From Rhodobacterales bacterium LSUCC0387 (lineage in GTDB: Bacteria; Pseudomonadota; Alphaproteobacteria; Rhodobacterales; Rhodobacteraceae), in the NCBI GenBank assembly GCA_015689775.1, contig WVSR01000001.1:124001-188000 (forward strand): DNA of 64,000 nt. Direction: 5' to 3'. Both the position numbers and the translations under genes were made by a program. Positions within the stretch are counted from its first letter, which is position 1. Each line of letters opens with the position of its first letter. The notes beneath the pieces were generated by a model that ran no database searches, was not told the DNA's origin, and saw only the letters and a program-made list of their open reading frames with translations. Shown here in pieces: positions 1-7,624 of the stretch.

Positions 1-119
1 CCGTGCGGGCCGAGATTGACACACCCCTTGTCGATGCCGTGGCCAAGCTTAGCGCAGGTGAAGTAGAGTTTGACGAAATAACAGAGGCGCTTTTGGCGCG
101 CCCTTTGACAATGGAGTAA
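1..119 (+). CDS. gpsA: Glycerol-3-phosphate dehydrogenase [NAD(P)+], C-terminal fragment
   Basis: Only the last 38 codons are inside the window; the frame starts at base 3 and ends at the TAA at 117-119. The tail, with a hydrophobic helix followed by ALLARPL, resembles the C-terminus of GpsA, which reduces dihydroxyacetone phosphate to sn-glycerol-3-phosphate for phospholipid synthesis. The downstream YciI and EVE genes are the usual neighbours of gpsA in Rhodobacteraceae, which supports the call. No catalytic residues can be seen in this fragment, so the identification rests on the tail and on gene order. Confidence 0.7.
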   Translation, partial: VRAEIDTPLVDAVAKLSAGEVEFDEITEALLARPLTME

Positions 120-124
120 AGAAA

Positions 125-397
125 ATGCGTTACGCGTTGATGTGTACAGATAAGGCCGAAGCCCTACAAACCCGCCTTGATAACCGAGAGGCCCATTTAG
201 CCTATATCGCCGAGACAGGCGTGGTTGAAATGGCAGGCCCACTTTTGGATGAGGCAGGTAAGATGATCGGATCGCTCGTCATTATTGAGGTCGAAACCCG
301 CGCAGACGCCGAAGCTTGGGCCACAAATGATCCTTACGCAAAAGCAGGGCTTTTTGCGAAAACCCGCATCGAAGCGTGGAAAAAGGTCATCGGCTGA
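125..397 (+). CDS. YciI family protein
   Basis: A 90-residue protein, the normal size for the YciI (YCII-related) fold, a small ferredoxin-like alpha/beta domain of unclear chemistry. The family's conserved histidine (H24, in REAHLAYI) and the Asp-Pro motif (DPYAKAGLF, residues 69-77) are present, which form the putative active-site pair. It starts five bases after the gpsA stop and its own TGA overlaps the ATG of the EVE gene (TGATG), so the three genes are probably cotranscribed. A specific substrate cannot be inferred. Confidence 0.85.
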   Translation: MRYALMCTDKAEALQTRLDNREAHLAYIAETGVVEMAGPLLDEAGKMIGSLVIIEVETRADAEAWATNDPYAKAGLFAKTRIEAWKKVIG

Positions 398-813
398 TGG
401 CGTATTGGCTGTTCAAATCCGAACCCGACACGTGGAGTTGGGCGCAGCAATGTGCCCGTGGGGATCAGGGCGAGGAATGGAACGGCGTGCGCAATTATCA
501 GGCGCGCAATTTCATGCGGCAAATGGAAATCGGGGATCAGGGGTTTTTCTATCATTCCCAGACCGAAAAGGCCGTGGTGGGCCTTGTAGAAGTCATTGCC
601 ACAAGCCACCCCGACAGCACCACGGACGACCCGCGTTGGGACTGCGTGGATATCAAAGCCCTACGGCCCATGCCCCGCCCCGTCAGTTTAGAAATGGTTA
701 AAGCCGAGCCCCGTCTTGTAGCGATGGCCTTGCTGCGCCAATCGCGCCTCTCGGTGCAACCCGTGACGCCAGAGGCCTGGGATATCATCTGCAAAATGGG
801 TGGACTAAAATAA
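397..813 (+). CDS. EVE domain protein (PUA-like, thymocyte nuclear protein 1 type)
   Basis: 138 residues, one complete EVE domain. The N-terminus MAYWLFKSEPDTWSW carries the signature aromatic residues and KSEP motif, followed by GVRNYQARN (31-39) and the FYHS strand. EVE domains belong to the PUA-like fold and are thought to bind modified nucleobases in RNA or DNA; the role of this housekeeping version is not established. The start at 397 was chosen because it overlaps the preceding TGA; an in-frame ATG 21 bases upstream would lie inside the YciI gene and add a non-conserved leader. Confidence 0.88.
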   Translation: MAYWLFKSEPDTWSWAQQCARGDQGEEWNGVRNYQARNFMRQMEIGDQGFFYHSQTEKAVVGLVEVIATSHPDSTTDDPRWDCVDIKALRPMPRPVSLEMVKAEPRLVAMALLRQSRLSVQPVTPEAWDIICKMGGLK

Positions 814-983
814 AGAAGGAGGGCCCCGATCAGATCGGAACCTTCCACCACCCACGCGCTCTTCTCGCTCCGCACGTGTTCGAATGGGGGCCCGCCATAC
901 TGATCAGGCAGGGTGTGGATAACATAAACGCCTGCAAGCAATCAAAGAAAAAGCACGCCGAATTTTATTGATCACAGAACAAA
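814..983. other. Intergenic stretch after the EVE gene
   Basis: About 170 bases with no gene I can support. A run readable as protein on the minus strand continues antisense into the EVE gene, begins with TTG, and resembles nothing I know. A TTCGAAT string near 877 recalls a tRNA T-loop, but no pairing arms surround it. Confidence 0.5.
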
Positions 984-1013
984 GCCCCCAACATCGCCGG
1001 GGTAGTTGGGGGC
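984..1013 (-). terminator. Stem-loop terminator after the DUF2853 gene
   Basis: Perfect nine-base inverted repeat GCCCCCAAC (984-992) and GTTGGGGGC (1005-1013) around a 12-base loop. Read on the minus strand it is followed by a moderately T-rich run (TTTGTTCTG), and it lies just beyond the stop of the minus-strand gene at 1040. Confidence 0.6.
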
Positions 1014-1039
1014 CTGTCTAACTGATAAAGCGGTCAGGG

Positions 1040-1380
1040 TCAGAGATAGATGCTTTCTTTGCCGAAATGCTTGACCAGCACGTAATAGATCACCGCGCGG
1101 TGTTTATTACACTGTGAGCGACCACAAGTTTCGATGACACTATTGATCGCATCCATCAAATGGGGCCATCGGTTAGCCCCAGTTTCTTGATCAGAAAATT
1201 ATTCTTCAACGTCTCCAATTCGGACGGCTGGCTGCCTGCCACTGTTGCGGTATCTGCATTATAAATGGATGGACCCAGACCAATCGTCATCTTGGTCAGA
1301 AGATCTATATCCGCATCCATACCGCATTTGTTTTTCAAATCGTTCGCATATGTGACGATTAAATCATCACGTTTGCCCAT
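1040..1380 (-). pseudogene. DUF2853 family protein, frameshifted
   Basis: From an ATG at 1378-1380 with a good GGGGGAG ribosome site, the frame encodes a DUF2853-like N-terminus (MGKRDDLIVTYANDLK, later IYNADTATVAGSQPSELETL) and stops after 74 residues at LTDGPI. The missing C-terminal half (LMDAINSVIETCG, then KHRAVIYYVLVKHFGKE) is fully readable in the next frame up to the TGA at 1040-1042. One extra base in the four-G run near 1163-1166 restores a continuous protein of about 113 residues, the usual family size. This is therefore either a recent one-base deletion or a sequencing error in a homopolymer. The function of the family is unknown. Confidence 0.8.
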
Positions 1381-1479
1381 CAAGAACTCCCCCTAAAGAC
1401 ACATTGGCCCGAAAGGTAATCCCATCGGACCAAGGGTAGACTGGCAAGTAAAATATAAAAAGTAAGCCTAAAAATAAAA

Positions 1480-1502
1480 GATCGGGCTTTTTTTGCCCGA
1501 TC
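1480..1502 (-). terminator. Rho-independent terminator of ahcY
   Basis: Perfect eight-base arms GATCGGGC and GCCCGATC with a loop of seven T on the plus strand. On the minus strand the hairpin is followed by TTTTATTTTT, a canonical intrinsic terminator placed just after the ahcY stop. Confidence 0.9.
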
Positions 1503-1539
1503 GTTCAATCTTTTCAGCCATATCGCGCAGGATGACGCG

Positions 1540-2925
1540 TCAGTAGCGGTAATGCTCAGGCTTGAACGGGCCTTCAGGCTGAACACCGATATAATCCGCT
1601 TGGGATTTATCCAGCGTGGTCAGCTTCACGCCAATCCGATCCAAATGCAGACGGGCCACTTTCTCGTCCAAATGCTTGGGCAGAATGTAAACCTCGTTCT
1701 TATAATTTCCGCCATTCTTCCACAGTTCAATCTGCGCAAGCACCTGATTGGTGAAAGAGGCGGACATCACGAAAGATGGGTGGCCTGTTGCATTACCAAG
1801 GTTCAACAAGCGGCCTTCAGACAGAAGAATGATACGGCTGCCTGAAGGCATTTCGATCATATCCACCTGCTCTTTGATATTCGTCCATTTGTGATTTTTC
1901 AAAGCCGCAACTTGGATCTCATTGTCGAAATGGCCGATATTACCCACGATGGCCATATCCTTCATTTCGCGCATATGTTCGATGCGAATGACGTCCTTAT
2001 TGCCCGTCGTGGTGATAAAGATGTCGGCACTTGCGACTACATCTTCCAGAAGCACCACTTCAAAGCCATCCATGGCCGCTTGCAGCGCGCAAATCGGGTC
2101 AACCTCGGTGACTTTTACGCGCGCGCCCGCGCCACGCAAACTCGCGGCGGAACCTTTGCCCACATCGCCATAGCCACAGACGACAGCAACCTTACCTGCC
2201 ATCATTGTGTCAGTCGCGCGGCGGATGCCATCAACGAGCGATTCCTTACAGCCGTATTTATTGTCGAATTTCGACTTGGTGACGCTGTCATTGACGTTGA
2301 TAGCAGGAAAAGGCAGCTGACCTTCGCGCACCAATTGATAAAGGCGGTTAACGCCTGTGGTGGTTTCCTCGGACACGCCCTTGATCTGGTCGCGCACCTT
2401 GGTGAACCAACCTGGACTTTGCGCCATACGCTTCTTGATCTGCGCCTTAACCACTTCTTCTTCTTCGGATTGCGCCACAGGGATGATGTCCTCACCCGCT
2501 TCAGCGCGCGCGCCCAAAAGAACGTAAAGGGTCGCATCGCCGCCATCATCCAAGATCATATTGGGGCCATCTTCGAAGAGGAAGGATTTATCAAGATAAT
2601 CCCAATGCTCTTCCAAGGTTTGGCCTTTGATGGCGAAAACAGGTATACCTGCCTTGGCAATCGCGGCGGCCGCGTGATCTTGGGTGGAGAAGATATTGCA
2701 GCTTGCCCAACGCACATCGGCACCCAAAGCCGCCAATGTTTCAATCAAAACGGCGGTCTGAATAGTCATATGCAAGGAGCCGACGATGCGCGCGCCTTTG
2801 AGAGGCTTTTCTGCGCCGTATTCTGCGCGCAGTGCCATCAGGCCTGGCATTTCGGTTTCAGCAATGTCCAATTCTTTTCGGCCATAATCGGCAAGGGCGA
2901 TATCTTTGACGATGTAATCGTTCAC
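1540..2925 (-). CDS. ahcY: Adenosylhomocysteinase (S-adenosyl-L-homocysteine hydrolase)
   Basis: 461 residues, the bacterial length that includes the roughly 40-residue insert. It reversibly splits S-adenosylhomocysteine to adenosine and homocysteine, removing the inhibitory product of methyl transfer. Visible signatures are [16 protein letters not shown], the [13 protein letters not shown] active-site segment, the NAD-binding loop CGYGDVGKG, and the C-terminal KPEHYRY tail that reaches the neighbouring subunit's cofactor. The start is GTG at 2923-2925, preceded by AAGGAG at a nine-base spacing. It stands alone with its own terminator. Confidence 0.98.
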   Translation of the reverse strand: MNDYIVKDIALADYGRKELDIAETEMPGLMALRAEYGAEKPLKGARIVGSLHMTIQTAVLIETLAALGADVRWASCNIFSTQDHAAAAIAKAGIPVFAIKGQTLEEHWDYLDKSFLFEDGPNMILDDGGDATLYVLLGARAEAGEDIIPVAQSEEEEVVKAQIKKRMAQSPGWFTKVRDQIKGVSEETTTGVNRLYQLVREGQLPFPAINVNDSVTKSKFDNKYGCKESLVDGIRRATDTMMAGKVAVVCGYGDVGKGSAASLRGAGARVKVTEVDPICALQAAMDGFEVVLLEDVVASADIFITTTGNKDVIRIEHMREMKDMAIVGNIGHFDNEIQVAALKNHKWTNIKEQVDMIEMPSGSRIILLSEGRLLNLGNATGHPSFVMSASFTNQVLAQIELWKNGGNYKNEVYILPKHLDEKVARLHLDRIGVKLTTLDKSQADYIGVQPEGPFKPEHYRY

Positions 2926-3088
2926 GAGTGCAGGCTCCTTGAAGGCGGATAATCATGTCTCTAATTTGGCGTGGCCATAGCAGCCCTGAAGCCCAACAGC
3001 AATGGCGCTGCGTCGATTCGCGCGTGACGCGTTGCATCTGGGGCGAGGGGCTTTATGGTTTCGCAAAACGTTAAGGACAAAAGAACCT

Positions 3089-3688
3089 ATGCCGCGCTCA
3101 ACACCAATCCGTGCTTGGCAACGAATGTTATCGGGTCGAAGGCTAGACCTGCTTGACCCCACACCTGTTGATATCGAGATCGAGGACATCGCCCATGGCC
3201 TTGCGTTCGTGGCGCGTTGGAACGGTCAAACGCACGGCGATTATCCGTATTCCGTGGCAGAGCATTCGCTACTGGTCGAACAGATTTACGAATTGCAACA
3301 TCCCAAAGGCCCCGTGAAATGGAATTTGGCAGCGCTTTTGCATGATGCGCCTGAATATGTGATTGGCGATATGATCAGCCCCGTTAAATCCGCCGTCGGG
3401 CCCGGATATGCGGAGTTGGACGCACGCTTGACCGCTGCAATCCACCTGCGGTTTGGCCTGCCTGCAGAATTACCCAAAACGATCAAAACACGGATCAAGC
3501 AAGCGGATTGCATCAGCGCGTGGATCGAAGCCGTGCAAATTGCGGGCTTCTCAGAAACCGAAGCAAATCAATTCTTTGGCAGGCCCGAAGCCAAGCTTCT
3601 TTCGCAAATCACCCTTGAGCTGCGCCCGCCCGCAGAGGTGCGCGCAGATTTTACCGCACGGCACAACGCCCTAATCGCACAGATTTAA
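3089..3688 (+). CDS. HD domain phosphohydrolase (YfbR-like)
   Basis: 199 residues with a metal-dependent HD fold: H59 in YSVAEHS, the H85-D86 pair in LLHDAPEY, and a distal D140 (KQADCISAW) give the H...HD...D metal set. The arrangement resembles the YfbR 5'-deoxynucleotidase group, so a nucleotide monophosphate substrate is plausible but unproven. The ATG at 3089 was chosen because AAGGA lies 11 bases upstream and the family begins here; an earlier in-frame ATG at 3002 adds an unlikely arginine-rich leader. Its end is three bases from the convergent regA stop. Confidence 0.85.
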   Translation: MPRSTPIRAWQRMLSGRRLDLLDPTPVDIEIEDIAHGLAFVARWNGQTHGDYPYSVAEHSLLVEQIYELQHPKGPVKWNLAALLHDAPEYVIGDMISPVKSAVGPGYAELDARLTAAIHLRFGLPAELPKTIKTRIKQADCISAWIEAVQIAGFSETEANQFFGRPEAKLLSQITLELRPPAEVRADFTARHNALIAQI

Positions 3689-3691
3689 GAC

Positions 3692-4249
3692 TTACTTCGG
3701 GCTGCGCTTTGCCAAGATCCGTTGCAACGTGCGGCGATGCATATTCAAGCGCCGTGCTGTCTCAGACACATTGCGATCACATAGCTCATAAACGCGTTGA
3801 ATATGTTCCCAACGCACGCGGTCAGCACTCATCGGGTTTTCGGGCGGCGGGGGGAGATCATCATCACTGGCCAAAAGTGCGGCGGTGATGTCATTCGCGT
3901 CCGCCGGTTTCGACAAATAATCAGTTGCGCCAATCTTTACCGCGGCGACCGCAGTTGCAATCGCGCCATAGCCCGTCAAAACGACAATCCGCGCTTCTGG
4001 CCGTTTGGCGCGGAGCGTTTCCACAACGTCCAGGCCATTGCCATCTTCAAGCCGCAAATCGACCACTGCATAAGCAGGCGGGCGAGCCATCGCGATCGCT
4101 TTCCCCGCAGTCACAGTTTCGGCGGCTTCGACCTCAAACCCACGCTTTTCCATGGCGCGCTGCAATCGGCGCAGAAACGGCTCGTCATCATCCACCAAGA
4201 GAAGTGACTTATCAGGCCCGATATCCCGTAAAGTACGCACTTGCGACAT
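3692..4249 (-). CDS. regA: Redox response regulator RegA/PrrA
   Basis: 185 residues, essentially the length of Rhodobacter PrrA. The receiver domain has the acidic pocket VDDDE (19-23), phospho-acceptor D64 (VVDLRLEDG) and the conserved threonine and lysine (VVLTGYG, LSKPAD). A proline-rich hinge (PPPPENP) leads to the Fis-type helix-turn-helix SETARRLNMHRRTLQRI, nearly invariant in this family. RegA activates photosynthesis, carbon and nitrogen fixation and respiratory genes under low oxygen. The ATG at 4249 has AGAGGA before it. It lies downstream of senC on the same strand and divergent from regB, the classic regB / senC-regA arrangement. Confidence 0.96.
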   Translation of the reverse strand: MSQVRTLRDIGPDKSLLLVDDDEPFLRRLQRAMEKRGFEVEAAETVTAGKAIAMARPPAYAVVDLRLEDGNGLDVVETLRAKRPEARIVVLTGYGAIATAVAAVKIGATDYLSKPADANDITAALLASDDDLPPPPENPMSADRVRWEHIQRVYELCDRNVSETARRLNMHRRTLQRILAKRSPK

Positions 4250-4387
4250 TGGCGTTCCTCTCATGGAGCCAGTCTACCCAAGGCTCTGGCGGCAAAATTT
4301 GGTCTATATAGCTTTATTAGGGAAAAATCTGCGCGGGTCAAATGCACGATGGCCAAGACCCGCTCAAAGCATTTTGCAAGCAAGGGT

Positions 4388-5071
4388 TTAGCTGCTTGCA
4401 TCTAGAAAACACTGCACCGCATCTGCCATTTCTGTCGGGGCGGTATCGCGGCGGAAAAATTCGACAAACCCAGCATCAGGCAACACCAAATAGGTAAAAG
4501 TCGAATGATCCACCAAATAATATGGATCGCTTCCGTCATCATGGCTGTTGTAATAGGTGCGAAAAGCACGGCTTGCAGCGGCGACTTGCACTTCACTCCC
4601 CGTCAGGCCGATCATATCGGAGTGGATGTTTTCGGTAAATTCGCGCAGCCGTTCAGGCGTGTCACGCTTGGGATCAATCGAAATGAAAACAGGCAACACG
4701 GCTTCACCGCGTTCGGCAAGAATATCCACCACTTCAGCATTGCGCACCGTGTCCAACGGGCAGACATCAGGACAAAAGGTATAGCCAAAATACAGCAAGG
4801 TTGGCTCCGTGATCAGCGCCTCACTTGTGACCAACTCGCCATCCTCGGTGATCAATTCAAACGGGCCGCCGATGGCATCAGACCCGCCCGCGATGACAGT
4901 CGAGCGGCATTGCGCAAAGGCATCCTCATTTTGAACAAGTCCCGCTCCGCCAAGCGCACTTGGTTGTTGAAACAATGTCAAAGGCGAGCGTCCTTGCAAA
5001 ATCAGTGCCGTTGTCCCGCCCAAAACCAGAACGAGAATTGCAAAGGCACCAATTGCAAAATACCGTGTCAT
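4388..5071 (-). CDS. senC: SCO1/SenC family copper chaperone (PrrC)
   Basis: 227 residues: an N-terminal membrane anchor (about residues 4-26) and a periplasmic thioredoxin-fold domain. The copper-binding set is complete: C100 and C104 in GYTFCPDVCP, and H189 in LVDHSTF. SenC/PrrC delivers copper to the CuA or CuB centres of cytochrome oxidase and in Rhodobacter links oxidase activity to RegB signalling. ATG 5071 was preferred over a GTG at 5086 because GAAAGG lies at proper spacing and the anchor begins here. It is divergent from regB and about 140 bases upstream of regA. Confidence 0.95.
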   Translation of the reverse strand: MTRYFAIGAFAILVLVLGGTTALILQGRSPLTLFQQPSALGGAGLVQNEDAFAQCRSTVIAGGSDAIGGPFELITEDGELVTSEALITEPTLLYFGYTFCPDVCPLDTVRNAEVVDILAERGEAVLPVFISIDPKRDTPERLREFTENIHSDMIGLTGSEVQVAAASRAFRTYYNSHDDGSDPYYLVDHSTFTYLVLPDAGFVEFFRRDTAPTEMADAVQCFLDASS

Positions 5072-5164
5072 CAAGCAGCCTTTCACCGCGTTAGTCTCAC
5101 GCTAGGCAATCTATGACGAGACCCGCAGAAATTCATCCCCACCTGACTGTGACAGAAAGCCCCA

Positions 5165-6589
5165 ATGACCAAAGACCCCACCCAAAGATTATTTGCAGAT
5201 GATGCACGCAGCAATTGGGTGCGATTGGAGACGCTGTTGCTGTTGCGCTGGTTGGCCATCATTGGCCAAACTATCACAGTCGCCATTGCCGCCTATTTCA
5301 TCGGCCTAAGGGTGGAATTGGGCCTGTGCTTTTTGGCCATTGGCGCGAGCGTCATTTCCAATCTTGTCGCGATGGCGATTTTCCCACGCAGCCAGAGATT
5401 GTCTGATCGCGATGCGATGCTTACCCTTCTCTTTGACCTCACACAGCTGGGGTTTTTGCTGTTTCTGACAGGGGGTTTAAACAATCCTTTCGCCTTGTTG
5501 ATCTTGGCGCCTGTAACCATTTCGGCCACCGCGCTGACGCTAGGTTCAACCGTAATGCTTGGCGGGATTGCCATTGGTTTGATTACGGTTTTGGCCTTTT
5601 ACCATGTGCCGCTGCGCAGTCTGGACGGGTCAGTTCTACAGATCCCCCCTCTTTTCTTGCTTGGGTTTTGGACTGCGATTGTCATCGGCATCGTCTTTCT
5701 ATCCTCCTATGCGCGGCGAGTGACCAAAGAAACGCATTCGATGAATCAGGCTCTCTTGGCTACACAAATGGCCCTCGCGCGGGAACAAAAACTAACCGAC
5801 CTTGGGGGCGTGGTTGCTGCGGCGGCCCATGAACTGGGCACACCTTTAGCCACGATAAAACTTGTCTCTAGCGAATTGGCCGATGAACTAGCCAAGGCGT
5901 TGGCGAACCGCCCTGATCTATTCGAGGATGCAAAACTGATCCGTGATCAAGCAGATCGGTGTCGCGATATCCTCCATTCCATGGGGCGGGCGGGCAAAGA
6001 TGATTTGCAAATGCGCTCCGCCCCCTTTGGTGAGGTGCTCCGCGAAGCGGCGGAACCCCATGCTGATCGCGGTATTGACTTGCTCTATGATCTAGCGCCC
6101 GCCCTGCCCGATGTTGCAGATGAGGGCAGCGCCCCGCCTGTGATCTATCGCAAGCCTGAAATCATCCACGGCCTGCGCAATCTTGTCCAAAACGCCGTAG
6201 ACTTTGCCAATGCGACAGTCTGGATTGAGGCAGCATGGGATTTGGCCGAAATCCGTCTTTGCGTCATTGACGATGGCGCAGGCTTTCCCCCCGAGGTATT
6301 AAGCAGGCTTGGCGATCCATTTTTGCGCCGCCGCACAAGACAATCCACTAGCCCGCAACGTGCCGGGTATGAGGGCATGGGTCTTGGCCTATTTATCGCC
6401 AAAACCCTTTTAGAGCGTTCAGGCGCGCGGGTCAGCTTTCGCAATTCCAGCGACCCATTCCTGACGGAATCCGAAAAAGGCGCCAAGCGCGGCGCGGTGG
6501 TTGAGGTTGTTTGGCCAAAGTCGCGCATTTGTTTATCCGAAGAAGAACGAAATACACCTCTAGGACAAAACAAACCTTTTTCTCCGTGA
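5165..6589 (+). CDS. regB: Redox sensor histidine kinase RegB/PrrB
   Basis: 474 residues. Six hydrophobic segments fill residues 20-185, with the quinone-sensing heptad GGLNNPF at 103-109. The phosphorylated histidine is H222 (AAAHELGTPLATIKL), and the redox-active cysteine is C266 (DQADRCRDIL). The ATP-binding N, G1 and G2 boxes follow (NLVQNAVDFA, DDGAGFPP, GMGLGLFIA). The protein senses quinone redox state and phosphorylates RegA. It is divergently transcribed from senC-regA across about 90 bases. All known sensory residues are intact, so it should be functional. Confidence 0.97.
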   Translation: MTKDPTQRLFADDARSNWVRLETLLLLRWLAIIGQTITVAIAAYFIGLRVELGLCFLAIGASVISNLVAMAIFPRSQRLSDRDAMLTLLFDLTQLGFLLFLTGGLNNPFALLILAPVTISATALTLGSTVMLGGIAIGLITVLAFYHVPLRSLDGSVLQIPPLFLLGFWTAIVIGIVFLSSYARRVTKETHSMNQALLATQMALAREQKLTDLGGVVAAAAHELGTPLATIKLVSSELADELAKALANRPDLFEDAKLIRDQADRCRDILHSMGRAGKDDLQMRSAPFGEVLREAAEPHADRGIDLLYDLAPALPDVADEGSAPPVIYRKPEIIHGLRNLVQNAVDFANATVWIEAAWDLAEIRLCVIDDGAGFPPEVLSRLGDPFLRRRTRQSTSPQRAGYEGMGLGLFIAKTLLERSGARVSFRNSSDPFLTESEKGAKRGAVVEVVWPKSRICLSEEERNTPLGQNKPFSP

Positions 6590-6747
6590 GAAACCCTCAA
6601 AATTTCCAAAAATTAATAGAATATTAAGATTAAATCCCCAGTTTTATCCTTAAGGGGTGTTTCTGCCCATCACGCGGCGCCTGTTCATTCTACGTAGTGA
6701 GCGCCCCAATATTAATTGAATGATGCACATCTCTGGGAGGTAAGGGT
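6590..6747. other. A+T-rich gap downstream of regB
   Basis: A+T-rich DNA just after regB with an imperfect CCCC / AAGGGG inverted repeat near 6632-6658 that might end regB transcription. It runs into a strong GGGAGG ribosome site at about 6735-6740. No gene is seen in it. Confidence 0.4.
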
Positions 6748-7073
6748 ATGGCCGCTATCGGCGCAAACCCGCTATTCATTGTCGGTGGTGTCGGCTCCTT
6801 GGCGGCTCTGGTGGTCAGCCTGCTGGTTCAGTGTGTCATTTTACAACAAGGCCACAGATTAGTATTTGATGGACCCCGAGGATCACGCAGGCGCTTGGCG
6901 CAATCTTGCCCTAGTCTTAAAGCATCTGCACCCAGATATCCGCCGCAAGCGGCTTAACCCAATGGCGAGATACGGGCAACTTCACCAATCACATTGCCGA
7001 TGAACTGCGCAACATCACAAATCAGATAAATAACGAAAGCATAACCCTTCGCTATGGCTTGCGCCCCGTATGA
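6748..7073 (+). pseudogene. Possible frameshifted small membrane-protein gene
   Basis: A strong GGGAGG site precedes an ATG at 6748. The first frame encodes one membrane helix (GGVGSLAALVVSLLVQCVIL) and then degenerates to arginine-rich sequence after about residue 41. From 6872 a second frame reads DPEDHAGAWRNLALVLKHLH then IRRKRLNPMARYG, and from 6976 the third frame reads NFTNHIADELRNITNQI and ends at the TGA 7071-7073. Removing one G near 6871 and one near 6974-6976 joins them into a protein of about 107 residues. I do not recognise the family. It could instead be an intact 69-residue product followed by non-coding DNA. Confidence 0.35.
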
Positions 7074-7093
7074 TCCCTTGTAAACTTGACCTA

Positions 7094-7624
7094 ATGTCTG
7101 ATGGATCCACTGCACCCCTCTCTGATTTGCCTCCCTGCCATGCGCATCTGCGCTTGGCTTCGCCCGAAGCCATGTCAGAATTTGCCCAAGCCCTCGCACC
7201 ACTACTGGAACCAGGCGATGTTTTGGCGCTTTCTGGTGATCTCGGCGCAGGTAAAACCCATTTCGCGCGTGGGGTGATCCGCACCCGACTGGCACAAATC
7301 GGACGCGTGGAGGACATACCCTCCCCAAGCTTTACTTTGGTACAAATCTACGAGGCACACCCGTGTGAGATTTGGCATGTTGATCTGTATCGCCTCAGTG
7401 ATCCGCGCGATGTGGATGAACTGGGGCTCATAGATGCGTTTGAAACCGAAATTTGCCTCATCGAATGGCCCGAACGGATGATGACCGATCTGCCAACACG
7501 CACAATCTGGCTTTCGTTTATCTATGATCAAAGCGCCCCTGATCAGCGCCACATCAGGCTATGCGCTTACCAAGATCATCCCAAACTCCCGCAACTTTGC
7601 GCCTTGGCCGAGAGGTATGCATGA
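7094..7624 (+). CDS. tsaE: tRNA t6A37 biosynthesis ATPase TsaE
   Basis: 176 residues. TsaE is the P-loop ATPase that works with TsaB and TsaD to install threonylcarbamoyl on A37 of ANN-decoding tRNAs. The Walker A loop SGDLGAGKT, the PSPSFTLVQIYE segment, HVDLYRL and the LIEWPERM signature are all present. The ATG at 7094 was chosen by alignment of the N-terminus; an ATG 24 bases upstream is in frame but adds nothing conserved. Its stop overlaps the next start as ATGA, making it the first gene of a coupled run through addA. Confidence 0.95.
   Translation: MSDGSTAPLSDLPPCHAHLRLASPEAMSEFAQALAPLLEPGDVLALSGDLGAGKTHFARGVIRTRLAQIGRVEDIPSPSFTLVQIYEAHPCEIWHVDLYRLSDPRDVDELGLIDAFETEICLIEWPERMMTDLPTRTIWLSFIYDQSAPDQRHIRLCAYQDHPKLPQLCALAERYA

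Noticed and set aside
840-910. tRNA-like string with TTCGAAT
   Set aside because: The flanking bases do not form T-arm, anticodon or acceptor stems.
552-941. Minus-strand frame over the EVE gene and its downstream gap
   Set aside because: It begins with TTG, lies antisense to a clear gene for most of its length, and has no recognisable motif.
1380-1586. Short minus-strand frame crossing the ahcY terminator
   Set aside because: It spans a strong intrinsic terminator and the end of ahcY; no ribosome site or family signal.
1891-2952. Long open frame on the plus strand antisense to ahcY
   Set aside because: It mirrors the codon structure of ahcY, whose protein is unmistakable; the antisense product is histidine-rich and unlike any family.
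2926-3088. SAH or SAM riboswitch before ahcY
   Set aside because: I looked for the conserved core of known SAH-responsive elements in the minus-strand leader and could not place it.
6954-7328. Minus-strand frame over the tsaE start
   Set aside because: Antisense to conserved tsaE motifs, arginine-rich, no family match.
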